Source of the DNA: Nocardia vermiculata NBRC 100427
GTDB taxonomy: Bacteria; Actinomycetota; Actinomycetes; Mycobacteriales; Mycobacteriaceae
Assembly (NCBI RefSeq): GCF_001613265.1
Contig: NZ_BDCA01000020.1
Coordinates: 62,001 to 126,000, forward strand
Direction: 5' to 3'
DNA length: 64,000 nucleotides
Positions 58,101-64,000 of the stretch are shown here, in pieces. A program made the translations under genes and the position numbers. The notes below the pieces were generated by a model. That model was given only the letters and a program-made list of their open reading frames with translations, had not been told where the DNA came from and did not search any database. The stretch's first letter is position 1. Each line of letters begins with the position of its first letter.

Positions 58101-58469
58101 CTCAACGGCGCATTGCACGAGGTTCCCGAGCTGCCCGCGCAGATCGCGCGAACGGCACGGGAACGGCTGACTCAATTCATCGATATGCCGCAGATCGGTG
58201 GGGCGGCCGGTGCGCTCGGCACCTATTTCATCCATGCCGGGCGGGAGTTGCGGCTGGGAGCGGAGCTGCTGGCGATTTCCCAGAAAGCTGTGGGCCGCCA
58301 GGACTATTCGTCGATGCGGTGGAGCCGGCATCTGGCCGCGGCCGAAGAATTGGCCGGCGCCGCGGTGATCGAAGCGGGGCGGCGAGCGGTGGCGGGGATG
58401 AGCCGTCACAGCGCCGGGACCCGGTTTCTGCAGATGCTGCCGGAACTCGAGCGGATCCTCGACGCGTAG
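55107..58469 (+). CDS. Large SARP-type regulator with BTAD and NTPase domains
   Basis: From ATG 55107 the protein has 1120 residues; ATG 55035 adds 24. An OmpR-like winged helix lies at about 1-90 (VLGEIALRRGGDLVAVPGARARLLIAALAV) and the bacterial transcriptional activation domain at about 95-245. An AfsR-like NTPase follows with Walker A VLGPGGTGKTR near 320 and Walker B LLILDNCEHL near 412. The C-terminal half (about 620-1110) is helical, TPR-like. It resembles AfsR-group activators of secondary metabolism. It is not adjacent to a biosynthetic cluster in this window, only to menA and an ABC exporter pair. Confidence 0.9.
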   Translation: MLSGIRVAVLGEIALRRGGDLVAVPGARARLLIAALAVHPGRSRSAQALIDDIWGEQPPRAPMNALHTQVSRLRSALPEGAVEIGPAGYRLLLDGSQLDLSLAHTLEREARQCLDRGDTAGCLDRVLSARGLWRGEPGADLPPGPVADEVRELAAARAAAVDAVELSAREVAGDIAGALRMARRSAASEPLDEPAHATLMRLLAVDGRGNEALEVFAGLRARLSEELGADPGPSLVALNTAILRGDQPEGPASGRTTATSSAVQRVSSAQHALTPEDRTQSPAALPNTALGLRAAPNPLLGRESDLRELEKLMREFRVTTVLGPGGTGKTRVAHELGARQAQQQPVALVELASLRADSEDADGQAMTCAEIENAIGAVLGVNEYSRETNVLRRNQTVDGRRRLREALSLRPMLLILDNCEHLVDAVAEVVADLIGSCEELTVVTTSRAPLSITAETVYPLPPLAIDAHGSPATELFVSRARAVRPSARLDPEVVARLCHTLDGLPLAIELAAARVRAMSVEEIESRLEHRFALLRSGDRSSPERHRTLHAVIEWSWNLLEPEQRVALRRLCRFPGGFTLRAAEFVARGADVSDAIAAVDGLVGQSLLTVLADDEAVDTRYRMLETVREFGEEQLVAAGESELVMDRMCGWAREFVRESAAAYEGPEQVRAVLTFAAELDNLLSVLRYAIEKGDAHTTYSIFGPIAVLWVMRGAHMELMNWAPRVITVPPPTDPRSRVAADFEMQSHILLAMHLAFADSGLRPIAIVRTRARRLLARGDLRPVLRFLGELVSAPLVLVSAMRALAAGARSDDDETRALALLIRANLRENASYMQGSIRDGKQVLALVEGHDHWGTAMCCQHLGQMASQAARYEEAVDYYRRAADLMQELRCYEESVEVRSFLAISLIGTGQLVQARRELEYALGVVDDGVGMDEPVTQPNDRKAAVLAGLGELELAEGQTERGLRVFRRSLELFGWPGTVGGPGPGDIIVASAVLDAHALNGALHEVPELPAQIARTARERLTQFIDMPQIGGAAGALGTYFIHAGRELRLGAELLAISQKAVGRQDYSSMRWSRHLAAAEELAGAAVIEAGRRAVAGMSRHSAGTRFLQMLPELERILDA

Positions 58470-58478
58470 CGGAATCGA

Positions 58479-58570
58479 TCGTCACCACAGTGGCGGTCGC
58501 GCGGGTGAACAGGTGGGTGGGGTGCGCGAACAACACTGCCTGCCCGCCACTGTGGTGACGAGCAGGCAGT
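58479..58570. terminator. Nested inverted repeats in the convergent intergenic region
   Basis: Stem A: 18-bp arms beginning TCGTCACCACAG (58479-58496) and ending its complement at 58544-58561, loop of 47 bases. Stem B: ACTGCCTGC (58535-58543) pairs with GCAGGCAGT (58562-58570), and its loop is exactly the right arm of stem A. The two stems therefore compete or form a pseudoknot. Most likely a bidirectional terminator for the SARP gene and the ABC permease gene. Confidence 0.8.
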
Positions 58571-58600
58571 ATCGCGTTGTGCGGAGAGCGCCGGGTCGGC

Positions 58601-59443
58601 TCATGCCCGGCGCATGTAGGACCGGATGGCCAGCGGCGCGAAGACCGCGATCACGACGACCGATCCGATCAGGCTCCATGCCAGGTTGCTGCTGTAGACG
58701 TTGCCGTTCATCAGCTCACGGCACGAATTCACCATGTAGTACACGGGATTGGCCTTGTTGATCGCCTGCAGCCATCCGGGCATGGTGCTGACGGGTGCGA
58801 ACGCGCCCGACATGAAGGTGAGCGGGAACATGATCATCATGGAGATGCCCTGCACGGACGAGGCGCTCTTGCCGGTGACGCCGACCAGCGCCCAGATCCA
58901 GCTGACCGCGAACGAGCAGACCACCACGACCAGACCGGCGACGACCACACCGACCACGCCGCCTTCGGGGCGGTAGCCGATGATCAGGCCGACGAGGATG
59001 GTCAGCACGGAGGCCAATCCGTAGCGAACCATATCGGCGATGAGCGCACCGGCCAGTGCCGAGACGCGGGCTATGGGAAGGGATTTGAAGCGATCGAAGA
59101 CGCCCTTGTCCATATCTTCGCGGAGCTGGGTGCCGGTGACGATCGAGGTCATGACGACCGTTTGGACCAGGATGCCCGGAATCAGCACCGGTAGGTAGGC
59201 CTGCACGCTGCCGCCGATCGCGCCGCCGAAGATATAGGCGAACAGTGCGGTGAACAGGATCGGCTGGATGGTGACGTCGAACAGCTGTTCCGGATTGTGC
59301 TTGATCTTGAGGATGCCGCGGTAGGCCATGGTCAGCGAATGTGAGATCGCCTGCCGCAGTGGAATATGGTTGTCGACGTCGGGGATCGCGGGATGCGCCG
59401 CACGTCCGGCGGTGCCGGTGGGCGCGGGGAGTGTTGTTGTCAC
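58601..59443 (-). CDS. ABC-2 type exporter permease (DrrB family)
   Basis: A 280-residue membrane protein with six helices. QAISHSLTMAYRGILKIKHNPEQLFDVTIQPILFTALFAYIFGGAI opens the domain, and VFDRFKSLPIARVSALAGALIADMVRY is the DrrB/ABC-2 signature. With the ATPase encoded 34 bases upstream it would export a hydrophobic compound such as a drug or lipid; the substrate is unknown. GTG 59443 is the start. Confidence 0.92.
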   Translation of the reverse strand: MTTTLPAPTGTAGRAAHPAIPDVDNHIPLRQAISHSLTMAYRGILKIKHNPEQLFDVTIQPILFTALFAYIFGGAIGGSVQAYLPVLIPGILVQTVVMTSIVTGTQLREDMDKGVFDRFKSLPIARVSALAGALIADMVRYGLASVLTILVGLIIGYRPEGGVVGVVVAGLVVVVCSFAVSWIWALVGVTGKSASSVQGISMMIMFPLTFMSGAFAPVSTMPGWLQAINKANPVYYMVNSCRELMNGNVYSSNLAWSLIGSVVVIAVFAPLAIRSYMRRA

Positions 59444-59477
59444 GGTGAGTCCTTCGGAAAGTGCGGGCGGTCGCGGT

Positions 59478-60473
59478 TCATGCCGCGGCGGTGTCGGATT
59501 CGGCGGCGTGCCCGGTGATGGCGAAGAACACCTCGTCCAGGCTCGGCTTGCTGACGTTGATCTCCTCGACCCGGATCGCGTTGTCGCGCAGCATGAGCAG
59601 GAGATCGGCGGTAATCGTCGGGTCGCTCAGCGGTGCGGTGATCCGGCCGGCTTCGGGGGAGATCGTGGCATCGACGAGCTTCCCGTCGGCGCGGGAGAGG
59701 AATTCGCCGATCGCGGTGCGTGCTGGTTCGAGGTCGGTGGTGTCGGCGACGGTGAGTTCGAGGGCGGACTGCCCGACCGACGCCTTGAGCTCGTCGGAGG
59801 TGCCGTCGGCGATCAACTTGCCGCGGTCGATCACCGCGATGCGATCCGCGAGCTGATCTGCCTCGTCCAGATACTGTGTGGTGAGAAGTACGGTAGCGCC
59901 CTCGCGCACCAACCGGCGGATCGTTTCCCACATCTGTGCGCGGGTGCGCGGGTCCAGGCCGGTGGTCGGCTCGTCGAGGAACAACAGCGGCGGCGCCGCG
60001 ATCAGGCTGGCCGCCAGGTCGAGCCGGCGCCGCATGCCACCGGAGAAGTTCTCCAGCGGCTTGTTGGCCGCCTCGGTGAGCCCGAATTCCTCGAGCAGTT
60101 CGGTGGACTTGCGCCGGGCGTCGGCGCGGGTGAGGCCGAGCAACCGGGAGAAGAGGATCAGATTCTCGGTGGCGCTGAGTTTCTCGTCGACGGAGGCGTA
60201 CTGGCCGGTGACCCCGATCAGCGAGCGGACCGCGGTCGGCTCGGCGACGACGTCGCGCCCGAAGATGCGGGCACTGCCGCCGTCGGGTCGCAGCAGGGTG
60301 GCCAGCATGCGGATGGTGGTGGTCTTACCGGCCCCGTTCGGGCCCAGGACGCCGTAGACGGCGCCGCGAGGCACTGCGAGACTCACGCCGTCGACGGCTC
60401 GCTGTTCCCCGAAGACCTTGACCAGCTCGTCCGCCTCGATGGCGGGTGCTTCAGCAGGTGCATAGGAAGTCAT
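59478..60473 (-). CDS. ABC transporter ATP-binding protein (DrrA family)
   Basis: A 331-residue ATPase. Walker A GPNGAGKTTTIRML near residue 46, Q loop GVTGQYASVDEKLSATEN, signature NFSGGMRRRLDLAASLIAAPPLLFLDEPTTGLDPRTR, and the DrrA-type C-terminal domain with EVFFAITG near the end. It pairs with the DrrB-type permease. Located between the SARP regulator and menE, inserted into an otherwise conserved menaquinone region. ATG 60473 is preferred over the longer frame to 60530. Confidence 0.93.
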   Translation of the reverse strand: MTSYAPAEAPAIEADELVKVFGEQRAVDGVSLAVPRGAVYGVLGPNGAGKTTTIRMLATLLRPDGGSARIFGRDVVAEPTAVRSLIGVTGQYASVDEKLSATENLILFSRLLGLTRADARRKSTELLEEFGLTEAANKPLENFSGGMRRRLDLAASLIAAPPLLFLDEPTTGLDPRTRAQMWETIRRLVREGATVLLTTQYLDEADQLADRIAVIDRGKLIADGTSDELKASVGQSALELTVADTTDLEPARTAIGEFLSRADGKLVDATISPEAGRITAPLSDPTITADLLLMLRDNAIRVEEINVSKPSLDEVFFAITGHAAESDTAAA

Positions 60474-60648
60474 GCCATCACTGTGCGGGGCGGTTCTTGC
60501 GCCGGTCTTGCGCTGCTGTTGCGTCGGCATGCAAGAGCTCCGACCGAAGTCGGCTGTATGCCCGAACGTCGGTATCTACGCAGGTGGTGCTACTGCCGTG
60601 CCGAGGCCGGGGGTAGGCCCCGAATGCCGGATCGACCTCGGAGTGAGC

Positions 60649-61809
60649 TCAGTGCGATGCGCGTTCGAGCAGCTCCTCGCGCAGCTGCAGCCGATTCGGT
60701 TTGCCCGGCCCGCGCATCGGGACCTCCTCGATCAGCACCAGCTCTCGGGGGGCGGCGATCGGATCCAACTCGGCGATCACGTGCGCGCGCAGTTCGTCCA
60801 GTGTCGGTACCGTGCCCGGATTCGGGACCACCGCGACCGCCACCCGCTGTCCCAGCCGGGGATCGGGTAGTCCCAGCACCACGACCTCGCTGATCGCCGG
60901 GTGGGTGGCCAGTACGGCCTCGACGACCTGCGGAATCACCAGGAGTCCACCGGTCAGGATGGCTTCGTCCAGGCGGCCGCGGATGGTCAGCACGCCGTCG
61001 TCGAAGGTGCCGGCGTCGTCGGTGCGGAACCAGCCGGGCTCGGCGAAAGCGGGATGATCGGGCAGGCCACGGTAGCCCTTGGCCAGCATGTCGCCGCCGA
61101 GCAGCACCCGGCCATCCTCGATGCGCACCTTCGCACCGCGCAGCGGCACGCCCTCGTAGACGCAACCACCGCAGGTTTCGCTCATGCCGTAGGTGCGGAC
61201 CACGGTGATGCCCGCCGCGCGAGCGCGATCGAGCACCGGCTTCGGAGTGGCGGCCCCGCCGACCAGGACCGCATCGAGCTGGGTGAGAGCCTCGACACCG
61301 ACCGGATCGTCGAGGGCCTTGATCAGTTGCGTCGGCACCAGCGAGGTGTAGCGTCGCGGACCGGTCATCGCCGAGACCGCGGTGGCCAGTCCGCCCGGCA
61401 GGAAGCCGCCCGTGACATCCAGGACCACCGGGTCACTGCCGGCCTGAATACTGCGCAACAGTACCTGCACACCAGCGATGTGGTGGGTGGGCAGGGCCAG
61501 CAGCCACTGACCGGGTCCGCCGAGCCGCTCATGAGTCGCGTCGCCGCTGGCCCGCAGGGCCGACGAGCTGAGCATCGCACCCTTGGGGACGCCGGTTGTT
61601 CCGGAGGTGGTGACGACGAGGGCCACTTCGTCGTCGATCGGTTCGCCGGGGCGCAGTGCGCTGGAGAGCCGGTGGGACTCCCGGCGATCGCCGGTGGGGA
61701 TCGGCAGCCACGCCGGGCCGTTGCCCTCCAGGGCCACACGCAGATGCGGCAGCACCTCACCCACCGCGGCTCCGGTAGGCATGGGAAGGGTCCGCAGGGT
61801 GGTGCTCAC
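60649..61809 (-). CDS. menE: o-Succinylbenzoate-CoA ligase MenE
   Basis: Activates o-succinylbenzoate to its CoA thioester in menaquinone synthesis. The 386-residue adenylate-forming enzyme has the A3 motif VTTSGTTGVPKGAML near residue 72, the A5 region YGMSETCGGCVYEG, A7 WFRTDDAG, A8 GRLDEAILTGGLLVIPQVVEAVL and the catalytic A10 Lys in GPGKPNRLQLREEL. Short relative to generic acyl-CoA synthetases, as usual for actinobacterial MenE (Rv0542c). GTG 61809 is the best start; ATG 61782 is possible. Confidence 0.94.
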   Translation of the reverse strand: MSTTLRTLPMPTGAAVGEVLPHLRVALEGNGPAWLPIPTGDRRESHRLSSALRPGEPIDDEVALVVTTSGTTGVPKGAMLSSSALRASGDATHERLGGPGQWLLALPTHHIAGVQVLLRSIQAGSDPVVLDVTGGFLPGGLATAVSAMTGPRRYTSLVPTQLIKALDDPVGVEALTQLDAVLVGGAATPKPVLDRARAAGITVVRTYGMSETCGGCVYEGVPLRGAKVRIEDGRVLLGGDMLAKGYRGLPDHPAFAEPGWFRTDDAGTFDDGVLTIRGRLDEAILTGGLLVIPQVVEAVLATHPAISEVVVLGLPDPRLGQRVAVAVVPNPGTVPTLDELRAHVIAELDPIAAPRELVLIEEVPMRGPGKPNRLQLREELLERASH

Positions 61810-61885
61810 GTTCGCGATGGTGTCATGTCGAGACCGAGGACCCGCGCACGGGTCCGCACTTCCTTCACTCGATCGGGGGAAGAGT

Positions 61886-62236
61886 TCAATCCGACGTCGG
61901 TGTCGCCAGCGGCCAGCCACCAGCTGCCAGGTGGGAAGTCACTCGAGCGATATCGTCCTCGCCCGGCAGCTCCTTGGCAACTCGGGCGATGGCCTGCTCG
62001 ATCTCGTGGTAGGCGATCTCGTCGTCGCCGGCCCGTTCGCGCACCAGCTCCTCGACCACGAGATCCACCTCGTAGTCGGTGAGCCGGCGGTGCAGGACGG
62101 CCAACAGTGCGACGTAGTCCGACTGCGGCACACCCTGTGGGTATCCGGCGCGCAGCCAGCCCAGCACTTTCTGCAGCACCGACGGTGGTGCTTCGGCGGG
62201 TTCGGGACGTTGCGGTGTGGTGAATTCGGTGGTCAC
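61886..62236 (-). CDS. DUF3349 protein (Rv0543c homologue)
   Basis: A 116-residue soluble helical protein. The DUF3349 core is VLQKVLGWLRAGYPQGVPQSDYVALLAVLHRRLTDYEVDLVVEEL. Structures of mycobacterial members show a small helical bundle with no catalytic site. GAAAGGAC precedes GTG 62236. Order pitA-small membrane protein-DUF3349-menE is that of M. tuberculosis. Confidence 0.9.
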   Translation of the reverse strand: MTTEFTTPQRPEPAEAPPSVLQKVLGWLRAGYPQGVPQSDYVALLAVLHRRLTDYEVDLVVEELVRERAGDDEIAYHEIEQAIARVAKELPGEDDIARVTSHLAAGGWPLATPTSD

Positions 62237-62277
62237 GATGTCCTTTCGGCGGTCGGCCCGGCGCCCGCGGGGGTCGC

Positions 62278-62556
62278 TCAGGCCTGACCGAAGAGGTGGA
62301 TGCCGAGTCGTGCCGCCAGAAAACCTCTGGCAACGAACACTACGCCGGCTACAACGGTCAGCAATACCACCGCATAGCACAATCCCGCTGTGGCCGCGAT
62401 CGCACGTCGACGGGTGGGCGAGGACTGCGGCACCTGCCCGGCGAGTCCGTGCATACGCACGCCGATGGCGAAGACGGCGGGTAGTCCGGCGCCGAAGAGC
62501 AACGCGGCCGAGGTCACCCGCCACAGCTCGATCAGATGGTCGATGAGGGTCTGCAT
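62278..62556 (-). CDS. Small membrane protein (Rv0544c homologue)
   Basis: A 92-residue protein with two helices (about 15-35 and 56-79), separated by a short loop with VPQSSPTRRR. Its ATG shares a base with the pitA stop, so it is probably translated with pitA. A role with the phosphate transporter is possible but undemonstrated. Confidence 0.87.
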   Translation of the reverse strand: MQTLIDHLIELWRVTSAALLFGAGLPAVFAIGVRMHGLAGQVPQSSPTRRRAIAATAGLCYAVVLLTVVAGVVFVARGFLAARLGIHLFGQA

Positions 62557-63884
62557 CAGTGGTTCCTTGCGGCGCGGCGGCGCGCTGCCGACGCGGAGTT
62601 CGCGGCCGGAGCGGAGTTCGTGCGGGGTTCGGCGCCCTCGTTCGCCGTGGTCTCGGCGGCGGAATCCTGCGCGGGGGCAGGAGGTATGGTGCCGGCGGGG
62701 TCGAGCGCGGAGGTCGTGGCCGGTGGTGGCGCAGGGGCCGCCGCGGACTCACCCCACTGCTCGTTCACATTCGTCGCATGGACCGGGGCGCGGCGTGAGC
62801 GCAGGTAGATGAGGCCGGTCATCAGGATCAGGATGCCGAAGACCGTCAGCACCCCGGGCAGGCCGCCGATCACGTGCGCCAGCGCCCAGCAGATCGCGCC
62901 CGCCAATCCGGCCAGCGGCAGGGTGAGCACCCAGGCCACCACCATGCGACCCAGTACCGGCCAGCGCACCTCCGCACCCGGCCGGCCCATGCCGGTGCCC
63001 AGAATGGCGCCGGTAACGGTCTGAGTGGTCGACAGCGGCAGCCCGAAATGCGCGGAGGTCAAAATGATGGCGGCACTGGTCGATTCGGCCGCCAACCCCT
63101 GCGGCGGCGTGATGTCGACCAGACCTTTGCCGAGGGTCCGGATGATGCGCCAGCCGCCCAGTGAGGTGCCGGCCGCGATGGCGACGGCGCAGGACACGAT
63201 GACCCACAGTGGCAGCGGATCGGCCGGGCCGGCCGATCCGTAGGCGATCAGTGCGAGGAAGATGATGCCCATCGTCTTCTGGGCGTCGTTGGTGCCGTGG
63301 GCCAGTGAAACCAGTGAGGCCGAGCAGATCTGACCCCATTTGAAGCCGCGGTCGACCACCTGCTGATCACTTCCGCGGGTGATCCGGTAGACCAGCCAGG
63401 TACCGACCGAGGCGACCAGCGCGGCGACCACGGGTGCGAGCAGCGCGGGCATGATGATCTTGGTGAACACGCCCTTGTCCCCGGCGGACCAGATCACGCC
63501 GCTCCAGCCGAGTGCTGCGATCGTGGCACCGATCAACCCGCCGAACAGGGCGTGGGACGAGCTCGACGGCAAACTGAACAACCAGGTGAGCAGATTCCAC
63601 AGGATTCCGCCGACGAGCCCGGCGAACACGATGGCGAGCAGATCTGCCCCGTCGACCTCGTTGAGCCGGACAATTCCCTCGGCGACGGTGGCGGCGACCT
63701 CCACACTGAGGAAGGCGCCGATCAGGTTGAGTCCGCCGGACAGCAGCACCGCCGTTCGTGGGCGCAACGCGCCGGTGGCGATCGAGGTGGCCATAGCGTT
63801 GGCGGTGTCGTGGAAGCCATTGGTGAAGTCGAAAGCAAGTGCAGTGACAACGACGATGAGCAGAACGAATAGTTCGGCGGTCAC
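62556..63884 (-). CDS. pitA: Low-affinity inorganic phosphate transporter PitA
   Basis: A 442-residue PHO4-family symporter that takes up metal-phosphate driven by protons. The duplicated signature appears in FDFTNGFHDTANAMATSIATGAL near residue 20 and SLAHGTNDAQKTMGIIFLALI near residue 195. Ten or so membrane helices end near residue 368. The last 65 residues form an Ala/Pro/Glu-rich cytoplasmic tail. Start ATG 63884. Relevant to the SenX3-RegX3 and Ppx1 phosphate theme of the window. Confidence 0.95.
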   Translation of the reverse strand: MTAELFVLLIVVVTALAFDFTNGFHDTANAMATSIATGALRPRTAVLLSGGLNLIGAFLSVEVAATVAEGIVRLNEVDGADLLAIVFAGLVGGILWNLLTWLFSLPSSSSHALFGGLIGATIAALGWSGVIWSAGDKGVFTKIIMPALLAPVVAALVASVGTWLVYRITRGSDQQVVDRGFKWGQICSASLVSLAHGTNDAQKTMGIIFLALIAYGSAGPADPLPLWVIVSCAVAIAAGTSLGGWRIIRTLGKGLVDITPPQGLAAESTSAAIILTSAHFGLPLSTTQTVTGAILGTGMGRPGAEVRWPVLGRMVVAWVLTLPLAGLAGAICWALAHVIGGLPGVLTVFGILILMTGLIYLRSRRAPVHATNVNEQWGESAAAPAPPPATTSALDPAGTIPPAPAQDSAAETTANEGAEPRTNSAPAANSASAARRRAARNH

Positions 63885-64000
63885 CCATTCAGTGTGCGTT
63901 ATCGGCCCGTTAGCGCGGTTCCCAGGTTGCCGTACAGTCCGACCGGCCGGGATGGTAGAGCGGCGTCGGCGATTTGTCGTATATGTGAATCAGTCCGGTG
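63885..64000. other. Right-edge interval upstream of pitA
   Basis: No gene is supported in these 116 bases. They should contain the pitA promoter on the minus strand and perhaps the beginning of the next gene outside the window. Confidence 0.4.

Noticed and set aside
1..64000. CRISPR arrays, tRNA or rRNA genes, insertion sequences
   Set aside because: No regularly spaced repeats, cloverleaf, rRNA-like sequence or transposase was recognised by eye. A tRNA scan and repeat finder would be decisive.

Overview
The window is GC-rich actinobacterial DNA, most likely from Nocardia or a close relative in the Mycobacteriales. The main reason is gene order. Reading left to right, the backbone follows the Mycobacterium tuberculosis series Rv0486 to Rv0545c: mshA, a YbjN-domain gene, gpmA, senX3-regX3, the Rv0495c homologue, ppx1, the Rv0497-Rv0499 homologues, proC, a small HTH gene, the bS22 ribosomal microprotein, galE2, a plsC-like gene, serB1, a glutaredoxin, hemA-hemC-hemD-hemB, hemL, the system II cytochrome c maturation genes, menA, menE, two small genes and pitA. 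Two features differ from M. tuberculosis and are typical of nocardiae, rhodococci and streptomycetes: a rex repressor gene heads the hem operon, and a bldC-type gene is present.

Region by region. 1-8.6 kb: mycothiol glycosyltransferase mshA, a ROK protein, gpmA, a secreted CocE-type hydrolase and the phosphate-sensing pair senX3-regX3. 8.7-18.9 kb: a secreted protein, an FMN reductase, a cysteine-rich protein, ppx1, a proline-rich membrane protein, an isomerase/epimerase, a thioesterase, proC, the HTH/bS22 genes and the galE2-plsC pair. 19-36.2 kb: a HAD phosphatase and a glutaredoxin, then heme synthesis (rex-hemA-hemC-hemD/cobA, hemB, hemL), several small membrane or secreted proteins, and a tightly coupled phosphatase-tlpA-ccdA-resB-ccsB operon that uses the heme for c-type cytochromes.

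36.2-50.3 kb is an accessory island inside the conserved backbone. It carries (a) two overlapping regulator genes divergent from a short ATP-grasp/phosphohistidine protein and a histidine phosphatase, with a tandem palindromic operator between them; (b) a hydrolase, a SnoaL-like protein and a secreted intradiol dioxygenase; (c) three tiny four-base-overlapping genes divergent from an XRE regulator; (d) a HigB/HigA-type toxin-antitoxin pair; (e) VOC, DUF899 and gamma-glutamylcyclotransferase-fold proteins; (f) a HEAT-repeat protein coupled to a MerR-HEAT regulator; and (g) a LysR regulator divergent from a DapA-family aldolase.

50.3-64 kb returns to the backbone: bldC, a DUF4229 protein, a cysteine-desulfhydrase-like PLP enzyme preceded by a tandem duplication that creates two coupled micro-ORFs, an HTH plus Clp-N-domain pair with tandem operators, a holin-like membrane protein, menA, a large SARP/ATPase regulator, a DrrAB-type ABC exporter, menE, two small genes and the phosphate transporter pitA.

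The best candidates for something undescribed are the short ATP-grasp/phosphohistidine plus histidine-phosphatase module near 37-39 kb with its operator, and the HTH/Clp-N pair near 52.6 kb, whose operators use a similar TCAA/TTGA half-site. No tRNA, rRNA, CRISPR array, transposase or riboswitch was recognised.
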